Shown: positions 40,933-49,746 of the stretch, piece after piece
Layout of the letters: every line of letters starts with the position of its first letter
How positions within the stretch are numbered: position 1 is the stretch's first letter
Source: Cupriavidus sp. 2SB
GTDB taxonomy: Bacteria; Pseudomonadota; Gammaproteobacteria; Burkholderiales; Burkholderiaceae
NCBI RefSeq assembly: GCF_005503625.1
Contig: NZ_SCMX01000036.1
Location: 1 to 64,000, forward strand
Length of the DNA stretch: 64,000 bases
Reading direction: 5' to 3'
The notes under the pieces: generated by a model
Databases searched by the model: none
Told to the model about the DNA's origin: nothing
Seen by the model: the letters and a program-made list of their open reading frames with translations, nothing else
Made by a program: the position numbers and the translations under genes

Positions 40933-41961
40933 TTAATCGACATGGGCGCCGGAATCCTTGACGATGCGGGCCCACGATTTCATATCGGCCACCTGCACGC
41001 GCTTGAAATTGACGGGGCCGCCGTCCGCAATCGGCTGGATTGCCTGGCTGACCAGCCATTGCCGGAAGCTATCCTCGTTGATGATCCGCAACACGGACTT
41101 GGACATGCGGCTCTGGATATCGGCAGGCAGTTTGGCCGGCCCCAGCAGCCCGTACCACGTGGTGCTCTCGAAGCCCGGCAGGTTGCAGGCTTCCGCCACA
41201 GTCGGCACATTCGGCAGCACGCTGACGCGCTGGGCCGACGTCACCGCCAGCGCCCGGACCTTGCCCGACTGGATCGCGCCCAGGCTGGGCGAACTCTGGT
41301 TGAAGAAGAAATCGACCTCGCCGGACAGCAGCGCTGTCATCGCCGGCCCCTGCCCCTTGTACGGAATGTGCATGTAGCTGGTCTTGGAGGCTGTGGCGAA
41401 CTGGGTGCCGGCCAGATGGCCCGAAGCGCCGTTGCCGGTAGACGCGTAGTTCAGCTTGCCCGGCTCCTTGCGCGCCGCATTGAGCAGATCCTGGCAGGTC
41501 TTGATCTCGGGATGCTTTTCCGGATTCACCAACAGGATATTGGGCAGCGTTCCCAATAATGCAATCCGCGAAAAATCATTCACCACATCGAATTGCAACT
41601 TCGAATATAGGGCTGGATTAATGGCGTGCGTGCCGGCCGTTCCCAACAGGAAGGTATAACCATCCGGCTTTGCTTGCGCGACCAGGCTGGAGGCGATATT
41701 CCCTCCGGCACCCGGTCGATTATCCGAAATCACCGGCACGTTGTACTCCCGGGTCAGTTCGGCACCCAGCTTGCGCGCGTAGATGTCTGTGGCGGCACCG
41801 CCAGGGAAGCCGCTGACGATGGCGATGGTGCTCTGCGGCCACGCAGCGGTGTCTTGCGCGGAAGCAGCGGCAGACCCGAGCATCAGTGGCAATCCGAGCG
41901 GAAAAATGAGCGGGAAAGCAAGCAGGGAGGCGGGAATCGAGGCAAGTCGGTGCAACGTCAT
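40933..41961 (-). CDS. Bug/TctC-family periplasmic substrate-binding protein (1)
   Basis: The 342-residue exported protein has an N-terminal signal peptide (ending AAASAQ) and the Bug fold, with the two pyrroles-like loops VSGFPGGAATDIYAR and NRPGAGGNIASSLVAQA that grip a carboxylate ligand. Family members bind dicarboxylates, amino acids or hydroxy acids. No TctA/TctB membrane subunits are nearby, so the protein is an orphan, as many are in this order. GGAG precedes the chosen ATG by 8 bp. Confidence 0.88.
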   Translation of the reverse strand: MTLHRLASIPASLLAFPLIFPLGLPLMLGSAAASAQDTAAWPQSTIAIVSGFPGGAATDIYARKLGAELTREYNVPVISDNRPGAGGNIASSLVAQAKPDGYTFLLGTAGTHAINPALYSKLQFDVVNDFSRIALLGTLPNILLVNPEKHPEIKTCQDLLNAARKEPGKLNYASTGNGASGHLAGTQFATASKTSYMHIPYKGQGPAMTALLSGEVDFFFNQSSPSLGAIQSGKVRALAVTSAQRVSVLPNVPTVAEACNLPGFESTTWYGLLGPAKLPADIQSRMSKSVLRIINEDSFRQWLVSQAIQPIADGGPVNFKRVQVADMKSWARIVKDSGAHVD

Positions 41962-42033
41962 GGTAACGCTCCAAGGCAGGTGGTGGGGGGCACGGTGGAG
42001 ACCGGGGCAATCGCTCCGGCCCTGCACTCCGTC

Positions 42034-42043
42034 CTGTATACAG
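42034..42043. promoter_or_regulatory. Candidate GntR operator CTGTATACAG
   Basis: A perfect 10-bp palindrome lies in the 251-bp divergent region between the Bug and dehydrogenase genes, with an imperfect second copy CTGTATTCTGTA at 42059-42070. The TGTATACA core matches operators of FCD-type GntR proteins, and the GntR gene lies just beyond the Bug gene. Confidence 0.5.
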
Positions 42044-42212
42044 ACTTTAATTATTGATCTGTATTCTGTAAAGCGTTATGCTGCGCTTCACCGTTGCACC
42101 GAGAATGAATCCCTGTTCTGGGTCATCGGCACCGAATCAGCGCAAAAATCGCACACCCCGGGTACACCCGGATATCGCCGCCCTGCCAACCATTCATTGC
42201 CGAGCAGAAACA

Positions 42213-43199
42213 ATGACTTCCACCCTTTCCGCCGTCGCTTCCCGCACTGTTTCCGAAAATCCCTCGACCGATACTGGTGCATGGCGCGCCGTATTCGTCG
42301 ACGCCAATCCCACACTGGCGGAAGTGTCTTCACGCCTGCACCGGGCCGATGATCTGCCGCTGACCATCAACCGCCAGCCCAACATCACCCCTGCCGAGCT
42401 GCCCGCAGCGCTGGCCGGCGCGCCCATCGCCATCGTCGATCACACGCACCTGCCCACCGACATTGCCCGGCAGTGCGAGGGACTGAAGCACGTGGTGTTC
42501 CTGGGCACCGGCCCGCGCAGCTACATGAACCCCGAGGAGCTCGCGGACATCGGCATCACCGTGCATACGATCAAGGGCTATGGCGACACGGCCGTGGCCG
42601 AGTGCGCGTTCGGGCTGATGTGGGCTGCGGCGCGAAATTTCGGGCGCATGGATCGCGAGATGCGCGCCGGCAACTGGTTGCGCTCGGACGCCCTGCAACT
42701 GACGGGCAAGACGCTGGGTCTGGTGGGCTTCGGGGGTATCGCGCAGGAACTGGCGCGGCTGGCGCGCGGCATCGGCATGCGTGTCATCGCATGGAACCGC
42801 ACGCCGAAGACCCACGACGGCGTGGAGTTTGTCGAGCTGGATTCCCTGCTGGCGCAGAGCGATGTGGTCTCGCTGCACCTGCTGCTGACGGACGAAACGC
42901 GTGGCCTGATCACCGCGGAGCGGATCGCGTCGATGCGCGATGGCGCCATCCTCGTCAACACGGCGCGCGGTGCGCTGGTGGATGAGGCCGCCATGATCGC
43001 GGCGCTGGAAAGCGGCAAGCTTGCCCATGCCGGGCTCGACGTCTTCACGGTGGAACCGATGCCCGCCGGCCACGTCCTGACCACCCTGCCCAATGTCACG
43101 CTGTCCGCCCATTCGGCATTCCGGACGCCCGAAGCCAACAACAACCTGATCGGCGCCGCGCTGGACCACTGCCGCCGCATCGTCAAGACGCAAGCCTGA
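42213..43199 (+). CDS. D-isomer-specific 2-hydroxyacid dehydrogenase
   Basis: The 328-residue NAD(P)-dependent enzyme has an N-terminal catalytic subdomain and a Rossmann domain with GFGGIAQELARLARG (about 164-178). The catalytic arginine lies in NTARGALVDE, the glutamate in DVFTVEPMP, and the histidine in LSAHSAFRTPEA. The order Arg-Glu-His is the family triad. The start at MTSTLS is assumed; a longer frame crosses the divergent promoter. It is the first gene of the dehydrogenase-RidA-aldolase operon. Confidence 0.9.
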   Translation: MTSTLSAVASRTVSENPSTDTGAWRAVFVDANPTLAEVSSRLHRADDLPLTINRQPNITPAELPAALAGAPIAIVDHTHLPTDIARQCEGLKHVVFLGTGPRSYMNPEELADIGITVHTIKGYGDTAVAECAFGLMWAAARNFGRMDREMRAGNWLRSDALQLTGKTLGLVGFGGIAQELARLARGIGMRVIAWNRTPKTHDGVEFVELDSLLAQSDVVSLHLLLTDETRGLITAERIASMRDGAILVNTARGALVDEAAMIAALESGKLAHAGLDVFTVEPMPAGHVLTTLPNVTLSAHSAFRTPEANNNLIGAALDHCRRIVKTQA

Positions 43200-43206
43200 A
43201 CCCGCC

Positions 43207-43581
43207 ATGACCCATACTTCCGCATCGACCGCACCCATCACGCGCCTGGACCAGAACCATCGCCGCAGCCGCGCCGTGATCGCCAACGGCATGGTCTTCC
43301 TGGCCGGTCAGGTAGCCGACGACAAGACTGGCGACATCGCCGTGCAGGCGCGCCAGGCGCTGGCCAAGGTGGACGCCCTGCTGGCCGAGGCAGGTACGGC
43401 CAAACGCCACGCGCTGACTGCGCAGATCTGGCTGGCCGACATGGCCGATTTCGACGGATTCAATGCGGTCTGGGACGCCTGGGTGGCTCCTGGCGAAACG
43501 CCCACGCGCTGCTGCGGCAAGGTGGAACTGGCCGACCCCGCCTACCGCGTCGAGATCGTCATCACTGCCCTGCTGGCATAA
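43207..43581 (+). CDS. RidA family enamine/imine deaminase
   Basis: The 124-residue cytoplasmic protein has the RidA/YjgF fold, with FLAGQVADDKTGDIAVQARQAL in the middle and ending in a YRVEIVITALLA strand. The conserved arginine of true RidA enzymes is not clearly placed (TPTRCCGKVELADPAYRVEI), so it may be a divergent paralogue. It starts 7 bp after the dehydrogenase gene, so it belongs to the same operon and may remove a reactive imine or enamine intermediate. Confidence 0.85.
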   Translation: MTHTSASTAPITRLDQNHRRSRAVIANGMVFLAGQVADDKTGDIAVQARQALAKVDALLAEAGTAKRHALTAQIWLADMADFDGFNAVWDAWVAPGETPTRCCGKVELADPAYRVEIVITALLA

Positions 43582-43597
43582 CGAAGGGACCCAAATC

Positions 43598-44380
43598 ATG
43601 ATTTCCACGACCGATCCGCATCGCAACCGCAAGCCGCTCAATATCGGCGACGAGGAATGGGCGGTACGCGTGCAACTGGCCGCCGCGTACCGGCTGGCCG
43701 CCAAGTTCAAGTTGACGGACCTGATCTACACGCACATCTCGGTGCGCGTGCCGGGCACGACCGACCAGTTCCTGATCAACCCCCACGGCTGGTTCTTCGA
43801 CGAGATCACGGCCTCGGCCCTGGTCAAGATCGACACGGAAGGCCGGCCCATCGGCGACAACCGCTTCGAGGTCAACGCCGCGGGCTTCACGATCCATAGC
43901 GCCCTGCACCAGAGCCGTCACGATGTGGAGTGCGTGGTCCACCTGCACACCGATGCGGGCATGGCCGTTGCCGCGCTGGAATGCGGACTGCTGCCGCTGA
44001 ACCAGATCAGCATGCAGTTCTACAACCGCGTGAACTATCACGATTACGAGGGGATTTCACTGGATCTCGACGAGCGCTCGCGCATCGTGGCGTCGATGCG
44101 CGATGCCAACTACCTGATCCTGCGCAACCATGGCCTGCTGACCACGGGACGCTCGGTAGCCGAGGCGTTCACGCGCATGTTCTACCTGAACCGTGCCTGC
44201 GAGATCCAGGTGCAGACGCTGTCCATGGGCCAGAAGGTCACGATCCCTTCACCCGAAGTCTGCGAGCACGCGGCAAAGCAGCACGATGACTACGCCTATC
44301 TCGACACGGTCCACCTGGACCGCGAATGGACAGCGTTGCTGCGGCTGCTGGACCGGGATGGCGGCGACTATCGCTGCTGA
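43598..44380 (+). CDS. Class II aldolase/adducin family protein
   Basis: The 260-residue protein belongs to the family that includes fuculose-1-phosphate aldolase and related decarboxylases or aldolases. Metal ligands are seen in VVHLHTDAGMAVA and LILRNHGLLTTGRS, and the phosphate- or carboxylate-binding region in THISVRVPGT. It follows RidA by 16 bp with AGGG as ribosome-binding site. The reaction is unknown; the operon suggests a hydroxy acid or keto acid as substrate. Confidence 0.86.
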   Translation: MISTTDPHRNRKPLNIGDEEWAVRVQLAAAYRLAAKFKLTDLIYTHISVRVPGTTDQFLINPHGWFFDEITASALVKIDTEGRPIGDNRFEVNAAGFTIHSALHQSRHDVECVVHLHTDAGMAVAALECGLLPLNQISMQFYNRVNYHDYEGISLDLDERSRIVASMRDANYLILRNHGLLTTGRSVAEAFTRMFYLNRACEIQVQTLSMGQKVTIPSPEVCEHAAKQHDDYAYLDTVHLDREWTALLRLLDRDGGDYRC

Positions 44381-44398
44381 TCCGGCGTGGCGACGGCA

Positions 44399-44437
44399 AG
44401 GGCGGCCCCGGCACGATGCACGTGTCGGGGCCGCCCT
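44399..44437. terminator. Long hairpin between convergent aldolase and OsmC genes
   Basis: A 17-bp stem with one G-T pair and a 5-nt loop lies between two convergent stop codons. It lacks a T run but is placed to stop or protect both transcripts. Confidence 0.65.
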
Positions 44438-44454
44438 GCGGCAGGCTACGAACG

Positions 44455-44922
44455 TCAGGCCGTCTCGATGGTCGGCTCGCAGTCGACCGGGAAGTTGAAC
44501 GAATTGGCGATGTAGCACTTGTCGTGCGCATCATGATGCAGGCGCGTCGCCAGTGCCACGTCGTCGCCTGCACGGATCACCACGCGCGGGTGAAGCACGA
44601 TGCCGGTGAACGCGCCGCGTTCGCCTTCGCGCATGGTGCCGTGCGCCTCGTCCTCGTAGGACAGCACGACGATGCCGGCTTCCGCGCAGAGATGCAGATA
44701 CCAGAGCTTGTGGCAGGCCGATGCGGAGGCCACCAGCAGGTCTTCGGGGTTCCAGCGCGCGGGATCGCCAAGGAAAGCGGGATCGGACGAACCGTCGATC
44801 GGCGGCTTGGCACCAGCCCGGATCACATAGTCACGACGATAGCTGCGGTATGAAGAGGTGCCCGAGCCGGTGTTGCCGGTCCACTGCACGTTGACACGGT
44901 AGTGATGTTCGCGGTTTGCCAC
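44455..44922 (-). CDS. OsmC family protein
   Basis: The 155-residue protein has the OsmC/Ohr fold and both redox cysteines (SACHKLWYLHL and HDKCYIANS), so a thiol peroxidase activity toward organic hydroperoxides is plausible. The N-terminal strand (HHYRVNVQWTGNTGSGTSSY) is typical of the YhfA-like or OsmC group. It lies 36 bp after the next small gene on the same strand. Confidence 0.85.
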   Translation of the reverse strand: MANREHHYRVNVQWTGNTGSGTSSYRSYRRDYVIRAGAKPPIDGSSDPAFLGDPARWNPEDLLVASASACHKLWYLHLCAEAGIVVLSYEDEAHGTMREGERGAFTGIVLHPRVVIRAGDDVALATRLHHDAHDKCYIANSFNFPVDCEPTIETA

Positions 44923-44958
44923 GATGGTTTCCTGGTCGGCCTGGGTGGGAGACCGCCA

Positions 44959-45171
44959 TCATAGCCGGGCGAGAATGCCTCCGGACATCGCATCGATGGC
45001 GCGCGACGCCACGTCCTGAACCATATTGCCAGGCAGCACATCGCCGAGCGGCGTGGCAAGCATCAGGGCGCCGGTCAAGGCACCGCCGATGGTGCCGGCA
45101 ATCGCGCCGGTCAGCAGATAGCGGCGGCTGGTTTCCAGGAATGTGGACTTGGTCGTTGCGCAGAGACTCAT
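44959..45171 (-). CDS. Small glycine-rich membrane protein
   Basis: The 70-residue product has one hydrophobic segment rich in glycine and alanine (TGAIAGTIGGALTGALMLATP). AGGAG lies 5 bp before the ATG. It shares a direction and short gap with the OsmC gene, so the two are probably cotranscribed. The family is unknown; the segment resembles small glycine-zipper proteins. Confidence 0.6.
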   Translation of the reverse strand: MSLCATTKSTFLETSRRYLLTGAIAGTIGGALTGALMLATPLGDVLPGNMVQDVASRAIDAMSGGILARL

Positions 45172-45322
45172 GCCTGCTCCTCACGAGGAATCGATGGACG
45201 TTTCAGTCGGGCTTGAAACCGCCCGAAGACGGCCCCGACAACAGGGAAACATCGTATCCGCCGCGCCGCTTCCTGACTGCTGTACATGAGGAAGAGCCAC
45301 CCCAACCGCCTGCGTATCCACC

Positions 45323-45383
45323 CCTATCCTTTCGGATAGGGTGGGCTTACCAAGAGGCGTGCCCCGCACAAGTTCTGTGCGGG
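45323..45383. repeat. Two hairpins 3' of the nitroreductase gene
   Basis: CCCTATCC-TTTC-GGATAGGG (45323-45342) and CCCGCACA-N5-TGTGCGGG (45363-45383) are consecutive 8-bp stems in the gap 45172-45403. They lie within 80 bp of the nitroreductase stop and could form its terminator, though neither has a T run. Confidence 0.55.
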
Positions 45384-45403
45384 AAGCGTCTTTGGCTGGC
45401 GCC

Positions 45404-46057
45404 TCAGATATGCGTGAAGACCGCTTCCTTCGGCAGGCGCGATTTCGGCAGTCCGGCGTTGAAGTCCTTCTCGCTGCGATAGCCCAGCGAGACCAGCACC
45501 ACGCTGGTGAGGCCGCGTTCGCGCAGCTTCAGCGACTCGTCGAGCGCGGCAGCATCGAAGCCTTCCATCGGCGTGGCATCGATGCCGAGCATGCCCGCGC
45601 CCAGCAGCAACCCGCCCAGTGCAAGGTAGACCTGCTTCTCCATCCACTGCGGTACGTCGCGCAGCGCGTAGCGGTGCAGGTCCACATAGCCGCGGCGGCT
45701 CTTGTCCTGGCCGGCACGCGCGGCGTCGTCCTTGAAGCGGCCATCAGCGGCCTCTTGCGCCAGTACCGCATTCAGGTGCGCTTCATCGAGGTCGGCACGC
45801 ATGCACAGCGCAATCACGTGCGAGGCATCGGTGACCTTCGGATGGTTGTAGGCAAAGCCACCCGTCGTGGCCTTCGCGATCTGCTCGCGGCCTTCCGGCG
45901 TCGATGCCACCACGAAATGCCACGGCTGCGAATTCACCGAGGACGGGCTGAAATGCAGCCAGTTCAGCAGTTTGTCCACCTGCTCCTGCGGCAGGCTGCG
46001 GCCACCTTCGTAAGCCTTGACGGTATGGCGGGAAAGTACGGCGTCGTTGAAGTCCAT
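45404..46057 (-). CDS. NAD(P)H-dependent nitroreductase (NfsB family)
   Basis: The 217-residue flavoprotein has the FMN-binding N-terminal pattern SRHTVKAYEGGRSLPQEQV and SPSSVNSQPWHFVVAST, with the C-terminal LVSLGYRSEKDFN and the basic KSRLPKEAVFTHI tail of NfsB. It should reduce nitroaromatics or quinones in the cytoplasm. The next gene upstream, an MDR dehydrogenase, is in the same direction 60 bp away, so a shared transcript is likely. Confidence 0.9.
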   Translation of the reverse strand: MDFNDAVLSRHTVKAYEGGRSLPQEQVDKLLNWLHFSPSSVNSQPWHFVVASTPEGREQIAKATTGGFAYNHPKVTDASHVIALCMRADLDEAHLNAVLAQEAADGRFKDDAARAGQDKSRRGYVDLHRYALRDVPQWMEKQVYLALGGLLLGAGMLGIDATPMEGFDAAALDESLKLRERGLTSVVLVSLGYRSEKDFNAGLPKSRLPKEAVFTHI

Positions 46058-46117
46058 GGATCGTCCTGTCTGGATGGAAACTAAAAAAGCGGGAGATTAC
46101 CGGATTGGCGCGGCGGC

Positions 46118-47125
46118 TCAGAAGCCTTCGAGCACGATCTTGCCGCGAGCGCGGCTGCTTTCGATCAACGCATGGGCGCGTCGCAGGTTCTCGGCGTTGA
46201 TCGTGCCGAAGTGCTCGCCGATGGTGGTGCGCAGCACGCCCTCGTCCACCAGCGCAGCCACGCGATTCAGGATCTCGTGCTGGCGCACCATGTCGGGCGT
46301 CTCGAACAGCGAGCGCGTGAACATCAGTTCCCAATGCAGCGAGGCGGCCTTGCGCTTGAGCGGCACCACATCGAGCGTCTTCGGGTCATCGATCACGCCA
46401 AGCCGGCCTTGCGGCGCCAGCGCCTCGACGATCTGGGGATAGTGGTCGTCGGTATGGGTCAGGCTGGCCACGTATTCCACTTGCGGCGCGCCCATTGCAC
46501 GCAGCCCTTCGAGCAATGGCCGGGTGTGGTCGATCACGTCATGCGCGCCGAGTTCGCGGATCCATGCTTCGGTCTCCGGACGCGAGGCCGTGCCGATCAC
46601 GCGCAACTTGGTCAGCTTGCGCGCAAGCTGCGTCAGGATCGATCCCACGCCACCGGCCGCACCGACGATCAGCAGCGAAGCCCCCTCGCCGCCGCCTTCC
46701 GGCACGCCGAGGCGATCGAACAACAGCTCCCAGGCGGTAAGCGATGTCAGCGGCAGCGCGGCGGCATCGGCATCCGACAGCGTCGTCGGTTTACGTCCGG
46801 CGATCCGCTCATCGACCAGCCCATACTCGGCATAGGCTCCGGGGCGCGTGATCGAACCGGCGTAGTAGACGGTGTCGCCGGGCTGGAACAGTGTGACATC
46901 CGGACCGATGGCTTCCACGATACCCACGGCATCCCAGCCGAGGATGCGCGGGGTATCGGTGGGAGAACCGGCACGAACCTTGGTGTCCACCGGGTTCACG
47001 GAAATGGCCTGGATCTTCACGAGCAAGTCGCGCAAACCGGGCTCGGGCCGGGCAATCTCGGCTTCGTAAAGCGATTTGGGATCTGCAATGGGCAGGCCGT
47101 GCTGGCTGTAGACAATGGCTTTCAT
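46118..47125 (-). CDS. Zinc-type alcohol dehydrogenase-like / quinone reductase family protein
   Basis: This 335-residue member of the medium-chain dehydrogenase family lacks the structural and catalytic zinc cysteines of true alcohol dehydrogenases. It shows an NPVDTKVRAG substrate loop, PGDTVYYAGS, and the cofactor loop GAAGGVGSILTQLARK. These traits fit NADPH-dependent quinone or enone reductases of the zinc-binding alcohol dehydrogenase-like subgroup. It is divergent from a LysR gene 107 bp away that probably controls it. Confidence 0.87.
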   Translation of the reverse strand: MKAIVYSQHGLPIADPKSLYEAEIARPEPGLRDLLVKIQAISVNPVDTKVRAGSPTDTPRILGWDAVGIVEAIGPDVTLFQPGDTVYYAGSITRPGAYAEYGLVDERIAGRKPTTLSDADAAALPLTSLTAWELLFDRLGVPEGGGEGASLLIVGAAGGVGSILTQLARKLTKLRVIGTASRPETEAWIRELGAHDVIDHTRPLLEGLRAMGAPQVEYVASLTHTDDHYPQIVEALAPQGRLGVIDDPKTLDVVPLKRKAASLHWELMFTRSLFETPDMVRQHEILNRVAALVDEGVLRTTIGEHFGTINAENLRRAHALIESSRARGKIVLEGF

Positions 47126-47232
47126 TGAAATTCTCCGGGCCGGGTAGATGGGATGCGAGGCATGGACAGCATCTTCGCCACTGCGGAGTTATTTAAAAAC
47201 TGGGAGAATCGGGCAGGACTTTCTCTTCTGGC

Positions 47233-48171
47233 GTGAAAATGATCCGACTCGAAGACTTGCAGCTTTTCGTGCGCACCGCCGCGCTGGGCAGTTTTTCCAA
47301 TGCGGCGCGCGAGGCTGATCTGCTGCCTGGGCAGGTCAGTGCAGCCATCCAGCGGCTGGAGAAGGAACTCGATATCCGGCTGTTCGCGCGCTCCACGCGC
47401 AGCCTGCGGCTGACTGCCGAGGGCGAGCAGTACCTGCCTTATGCCGATGAAGTGCTATCCACGCTGAGAGAAGGCCGCGACCGCCTGCATGGCGAGCAGA
47501 AGGCGCTGCAGGGCACGCTCAAGATCGCCGCGCCCTCTGACCTTGGCCGCAATGTCCTGTTGCCGATGCTCACGGCGTTCCGCGAGGCGCATCCTAAGCT
47601 GGTGCTGCGGTTGTCGGTCTCCGACCAGGTGACCGACGTGTTCCGCGATCCCGTGGACATCGCCATCCGCTACGGCGTGAACGAGGGAGCGACCTATGTG
47701 GCCCTGCCGCTGGCCGAGCACAACCGGCGCGTGCTGGTGGCCTCGCCCGACTACCTGCAGCGGCATGGCCGGCCGGCCGCGCTGGACGACTTGCTGATGC
47801 ACCAGTGCCTGCCATTCGTGCTGGGTGGCCGCGTCTACGACCGATGGACGTTTCCGGCCGCCGGCATGCGCCGGCAGATCACGGTCAAAGGTGTGCTGCT
47901 ATGCGACGACGCGGAAATTGCGCGCCGCTGGGCCATCGATGGACGGGGCGTCGCCTACAAATCGTGGATCGATGTCTGCGACGACGTGGAACAGGGCCGG
48001 CTGGAACTCCTGCTGCCGGACCAGCCCGGAGAGCCGGTGCCGCTAAACCTGATCTGCCCGCACCGGCGGCAGTTCTCGCCCGCCGTGCGCTACCTGCACG
48101 CGGCGCTGCGCGAGCGGTTGCAGGCCATCAGCAACCGGCTCGCGGTGCATACGCGTTATCAAGGCGTCTGA
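47233..48171 (+). CDS. LysR-family regulator, divergent from the dehydrogenase and nitroreductase genes
   Basis: The 312-residue protein has the LysR helix-turn-helix (LFVRTAALGSFSNAAREADLLPGQVS) and an effector domain with a typical crp-like tail. A GTG start (or ATG two codons later) is assumed; no strong ribosome-binding site helps decide. Its position back to back with the reductase-type genes suggests that it senses an electrophile or aromatic substrate, as an inference. Confidence 0.85.
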   Translation: MKMIRLEDLQLFVRTAALGSFSNAAREADLLPGQVSAAIQRLEKELDIRLFARSTRSLRLTAEGEQYLPYADEVLSTLREGRDRLHGEQKALQGTLKIAAPSDLGRNVLLPMLTAFREAHPKLVLRLSVSDQVTDVFRDPVDIAIRYGVNEGATYVALPLAEHNRRVLVASPDYLQRHGRPAALDDLLMHQCLPFVLGGRVYDRWTFPAAGMRRQITVKGVLLCDDAEIARRWAIDGRGVAYKSWIDVCDDVEQGRLELLLPDQPGEPVPLNLICPHRRQFSPAVRYLHAALRERLQAISNRLAVHTRYQGV

Positions 48172-48174
48172 ACA

Positions 48175-48690
48175 TTACTGACCGACCTTCTCCCAGCCCA
48201 CGACCTGCCACTTGAACCGCGACGATTCGCCGATTTCCGAGGTATAGGTCATCTGCATCTTGCCGCCCTTCGCATAGATATCGAGGCGCGGCGCGTTCGG
48301 CAGGTCCAGCCACAGCGAATCGTTGTGGAACGACCACGTGCCGCACCACACGCAACGGTCCCCTGTCTGGTCTCCGGGCTGATGGAAGTTGAAACGGCCA
48401 TCCGCGTCGATCTCCAGGTAGTCGAAGGCCCGATAGAAACTCAATAGCATCCGCTGCCCGGTGTACGCGGCGGCCGTCTGCTCCGGCGTGGCGGGAGCAC
48501 CGAGATCGGATGGCGGACGCACCGTTGCGCCGTAGATTTTCCACTTGCCGATGAAATCGGCCTTGGCGGGCAGATACTCCGCTGCTGCGGCTGTGGCCGG
48601 GTTGGCCTGCGCCGGTGCGGCATTGCCGAACGTGGCTGCCACGGCGAATGTGGCGGCAATGAGAGGAAGCGTGAAGGTCTTGATTGGCAT
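48175..48690 (-). CDS. Exported hypothetical protein
   Basis: The 171-residue product has a signal peptide (MPIKTFTLPLIAATFAVAAT, then AAPAQA) and a mature part with EYLPAKADFIGKWKIYGATV and a C-terminal beta-rich half. The pair RCVWCGTW could form a disulfide or metal site. It is convergent with the LysR gene, with a 3-bp gap. No function is recognised; the fold looks like a small beta-barrel with lipocalin-type features. Confidence 0.7.
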   Translation of the reverse strand: MPIKTFTLPLIAATFAVAATFGNAAPAQANPATAAAAEYLPAKADFIGKWKIYGATVRPPSDLGAPATPEQTAAAYTGQRMLLSFYRAFDYLEIDADGRFNFHQPGDQTGDRCVWCGTWSFHNDSLWLDLPNAPRLDIYAKGGKMQMTYTSEIGESSRFKWQVVGWEKVGQ

Positions 48691-48794
48691 AACGGAGGAG
48701 ACGGCCTGGCGCCCGAGCGAATCGCCCCGGCCCACGGAAAGCCCCGCAGCCTAACGCTGATTCGCCAAAACCAAAGCGCCGAAGAGCCGTGATA

Positions 48795-48816
48795 AATATG
48801 GCGTTTTCGCCATATT
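48795..48816. promoter_or_regulatory. Palindromic operator-like site between two secreted-protein genes
   Basis: AATATGGCG and its exact complement flank TTTT (9+4+9 bp) in the 268-bp divergent region between the genes starting at 48690 and 48959. It is the only strong symmetry there and could control both. Confidence 0.5.
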
Positions 48817-48958
48817 GTAGCGTAGACGTGGCGCATAAAGATAACTATGATGCACACGCATGGTGCGTTGCCAGCCAATGCGTGACGCCCTGCCCGGACG
48901 GCCCGCCGTCCGCTCGTAGCAAAGGCGTCACAAGGCGCCATCACATCAGGAAGCAGCA

Positions 48959-49633
48959 ATGAAAGCGAAGTCCCTCCGCACCCTCGCCGTGGCCGCGCTG
49001 GCCGTGGCCAGCACCGCGCACGCCGCCACCAAGCCCACGCCCGAGGCCGTCACGGACCTGTTCCTCCGAACCCTGGTTCTTTCGGACACGGCAGCCATGC
49101 AGTCGCTTAACGACTACACGCGCCCGGTGCGCAAGGCCAACAAGGCCGATGGCGACTTCATCAACATCCCGGACACGGTGCAGGCCGACAAGGACTACGC
49201 CAAGGATCTGGCGCCGGTGATGCTGGAGCAGGTGAAGCTCTCCGACAAAGACAAGGCTGCGCTCGTGCCGGCAGTGGAAAAGCTGATGCAAAGCGTGCGC
49301 GATGCGCAGAAGCGTTCGGTATGCACGGTCGGCAAGTCCGAGCCGATCACCCAAGACGTACCGAAGAACATGCTGGCCGTCAGCGTGGCGTTCGACTGCA
49401 AGGTGGTAAGCCCGCCGGAGAAGATCTCGGGTTTCCTGCAGCGCGCCTCGAAGAGCAGCTGGAACACCGCGCAATACCGCGAAGCCATCGACAAGCTGCG
49501 CGTGGGCTATGAGAACGCCCCGTTGACGCAAGCGTGGCAAGGCGCCCTGCCGCTGACCGCCGAAAAGAAGAACGGCGTGTGGCAGAACATCTTCCCGCGT
49601 GAGTCGATCGACGTCGCCGAAGTGCTGTTCTGA
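48959..49633 (+). CDS. Exported hypothetical protein
   Basis: The 224-residue product has a signal peptide (MKAKSLRTLAVAALAVASTAHA) and a helical mature region. Only two cysteines are visible in the mature part (VCTVGKS and AFDCKVV), which could pair in the periplasm. It is divergent from another exported hypothetical gene. I do not recognise a family; a stress or envelope role is possible but unsupported. Confidence 0.72.
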   Translation: MKAKSLRTLAVAALAVASTAHAATKPTPEAVTDLFLRTLVLSDTAAMQSLNDYTRPVRKANKADGDFINIPDTVQADKDYAKDLAPVMLEQVKLSDKDKAALVPAVEKLMQSVRDAQKRSVCTVGKSEPITQDVPKNMLAVSVAFDCKVVSPPEKISGFLQRASKSSWNTAQYREAIDKLRVGYENAPLTQAWQGALPLTAEKKNGVWQNIFPRESIDVAEVLF

Positions 49634-49746
49634 TTTGCCAGTGGCCGCCGGGGGCCATGCGGCAACGTGCCGCGCCCCGGCGAGATCATGCGCGACACCG
49701 ATCGTGCGGAACAGCCATCACCAGACACGCAAGTTTCCGGTCCTGC

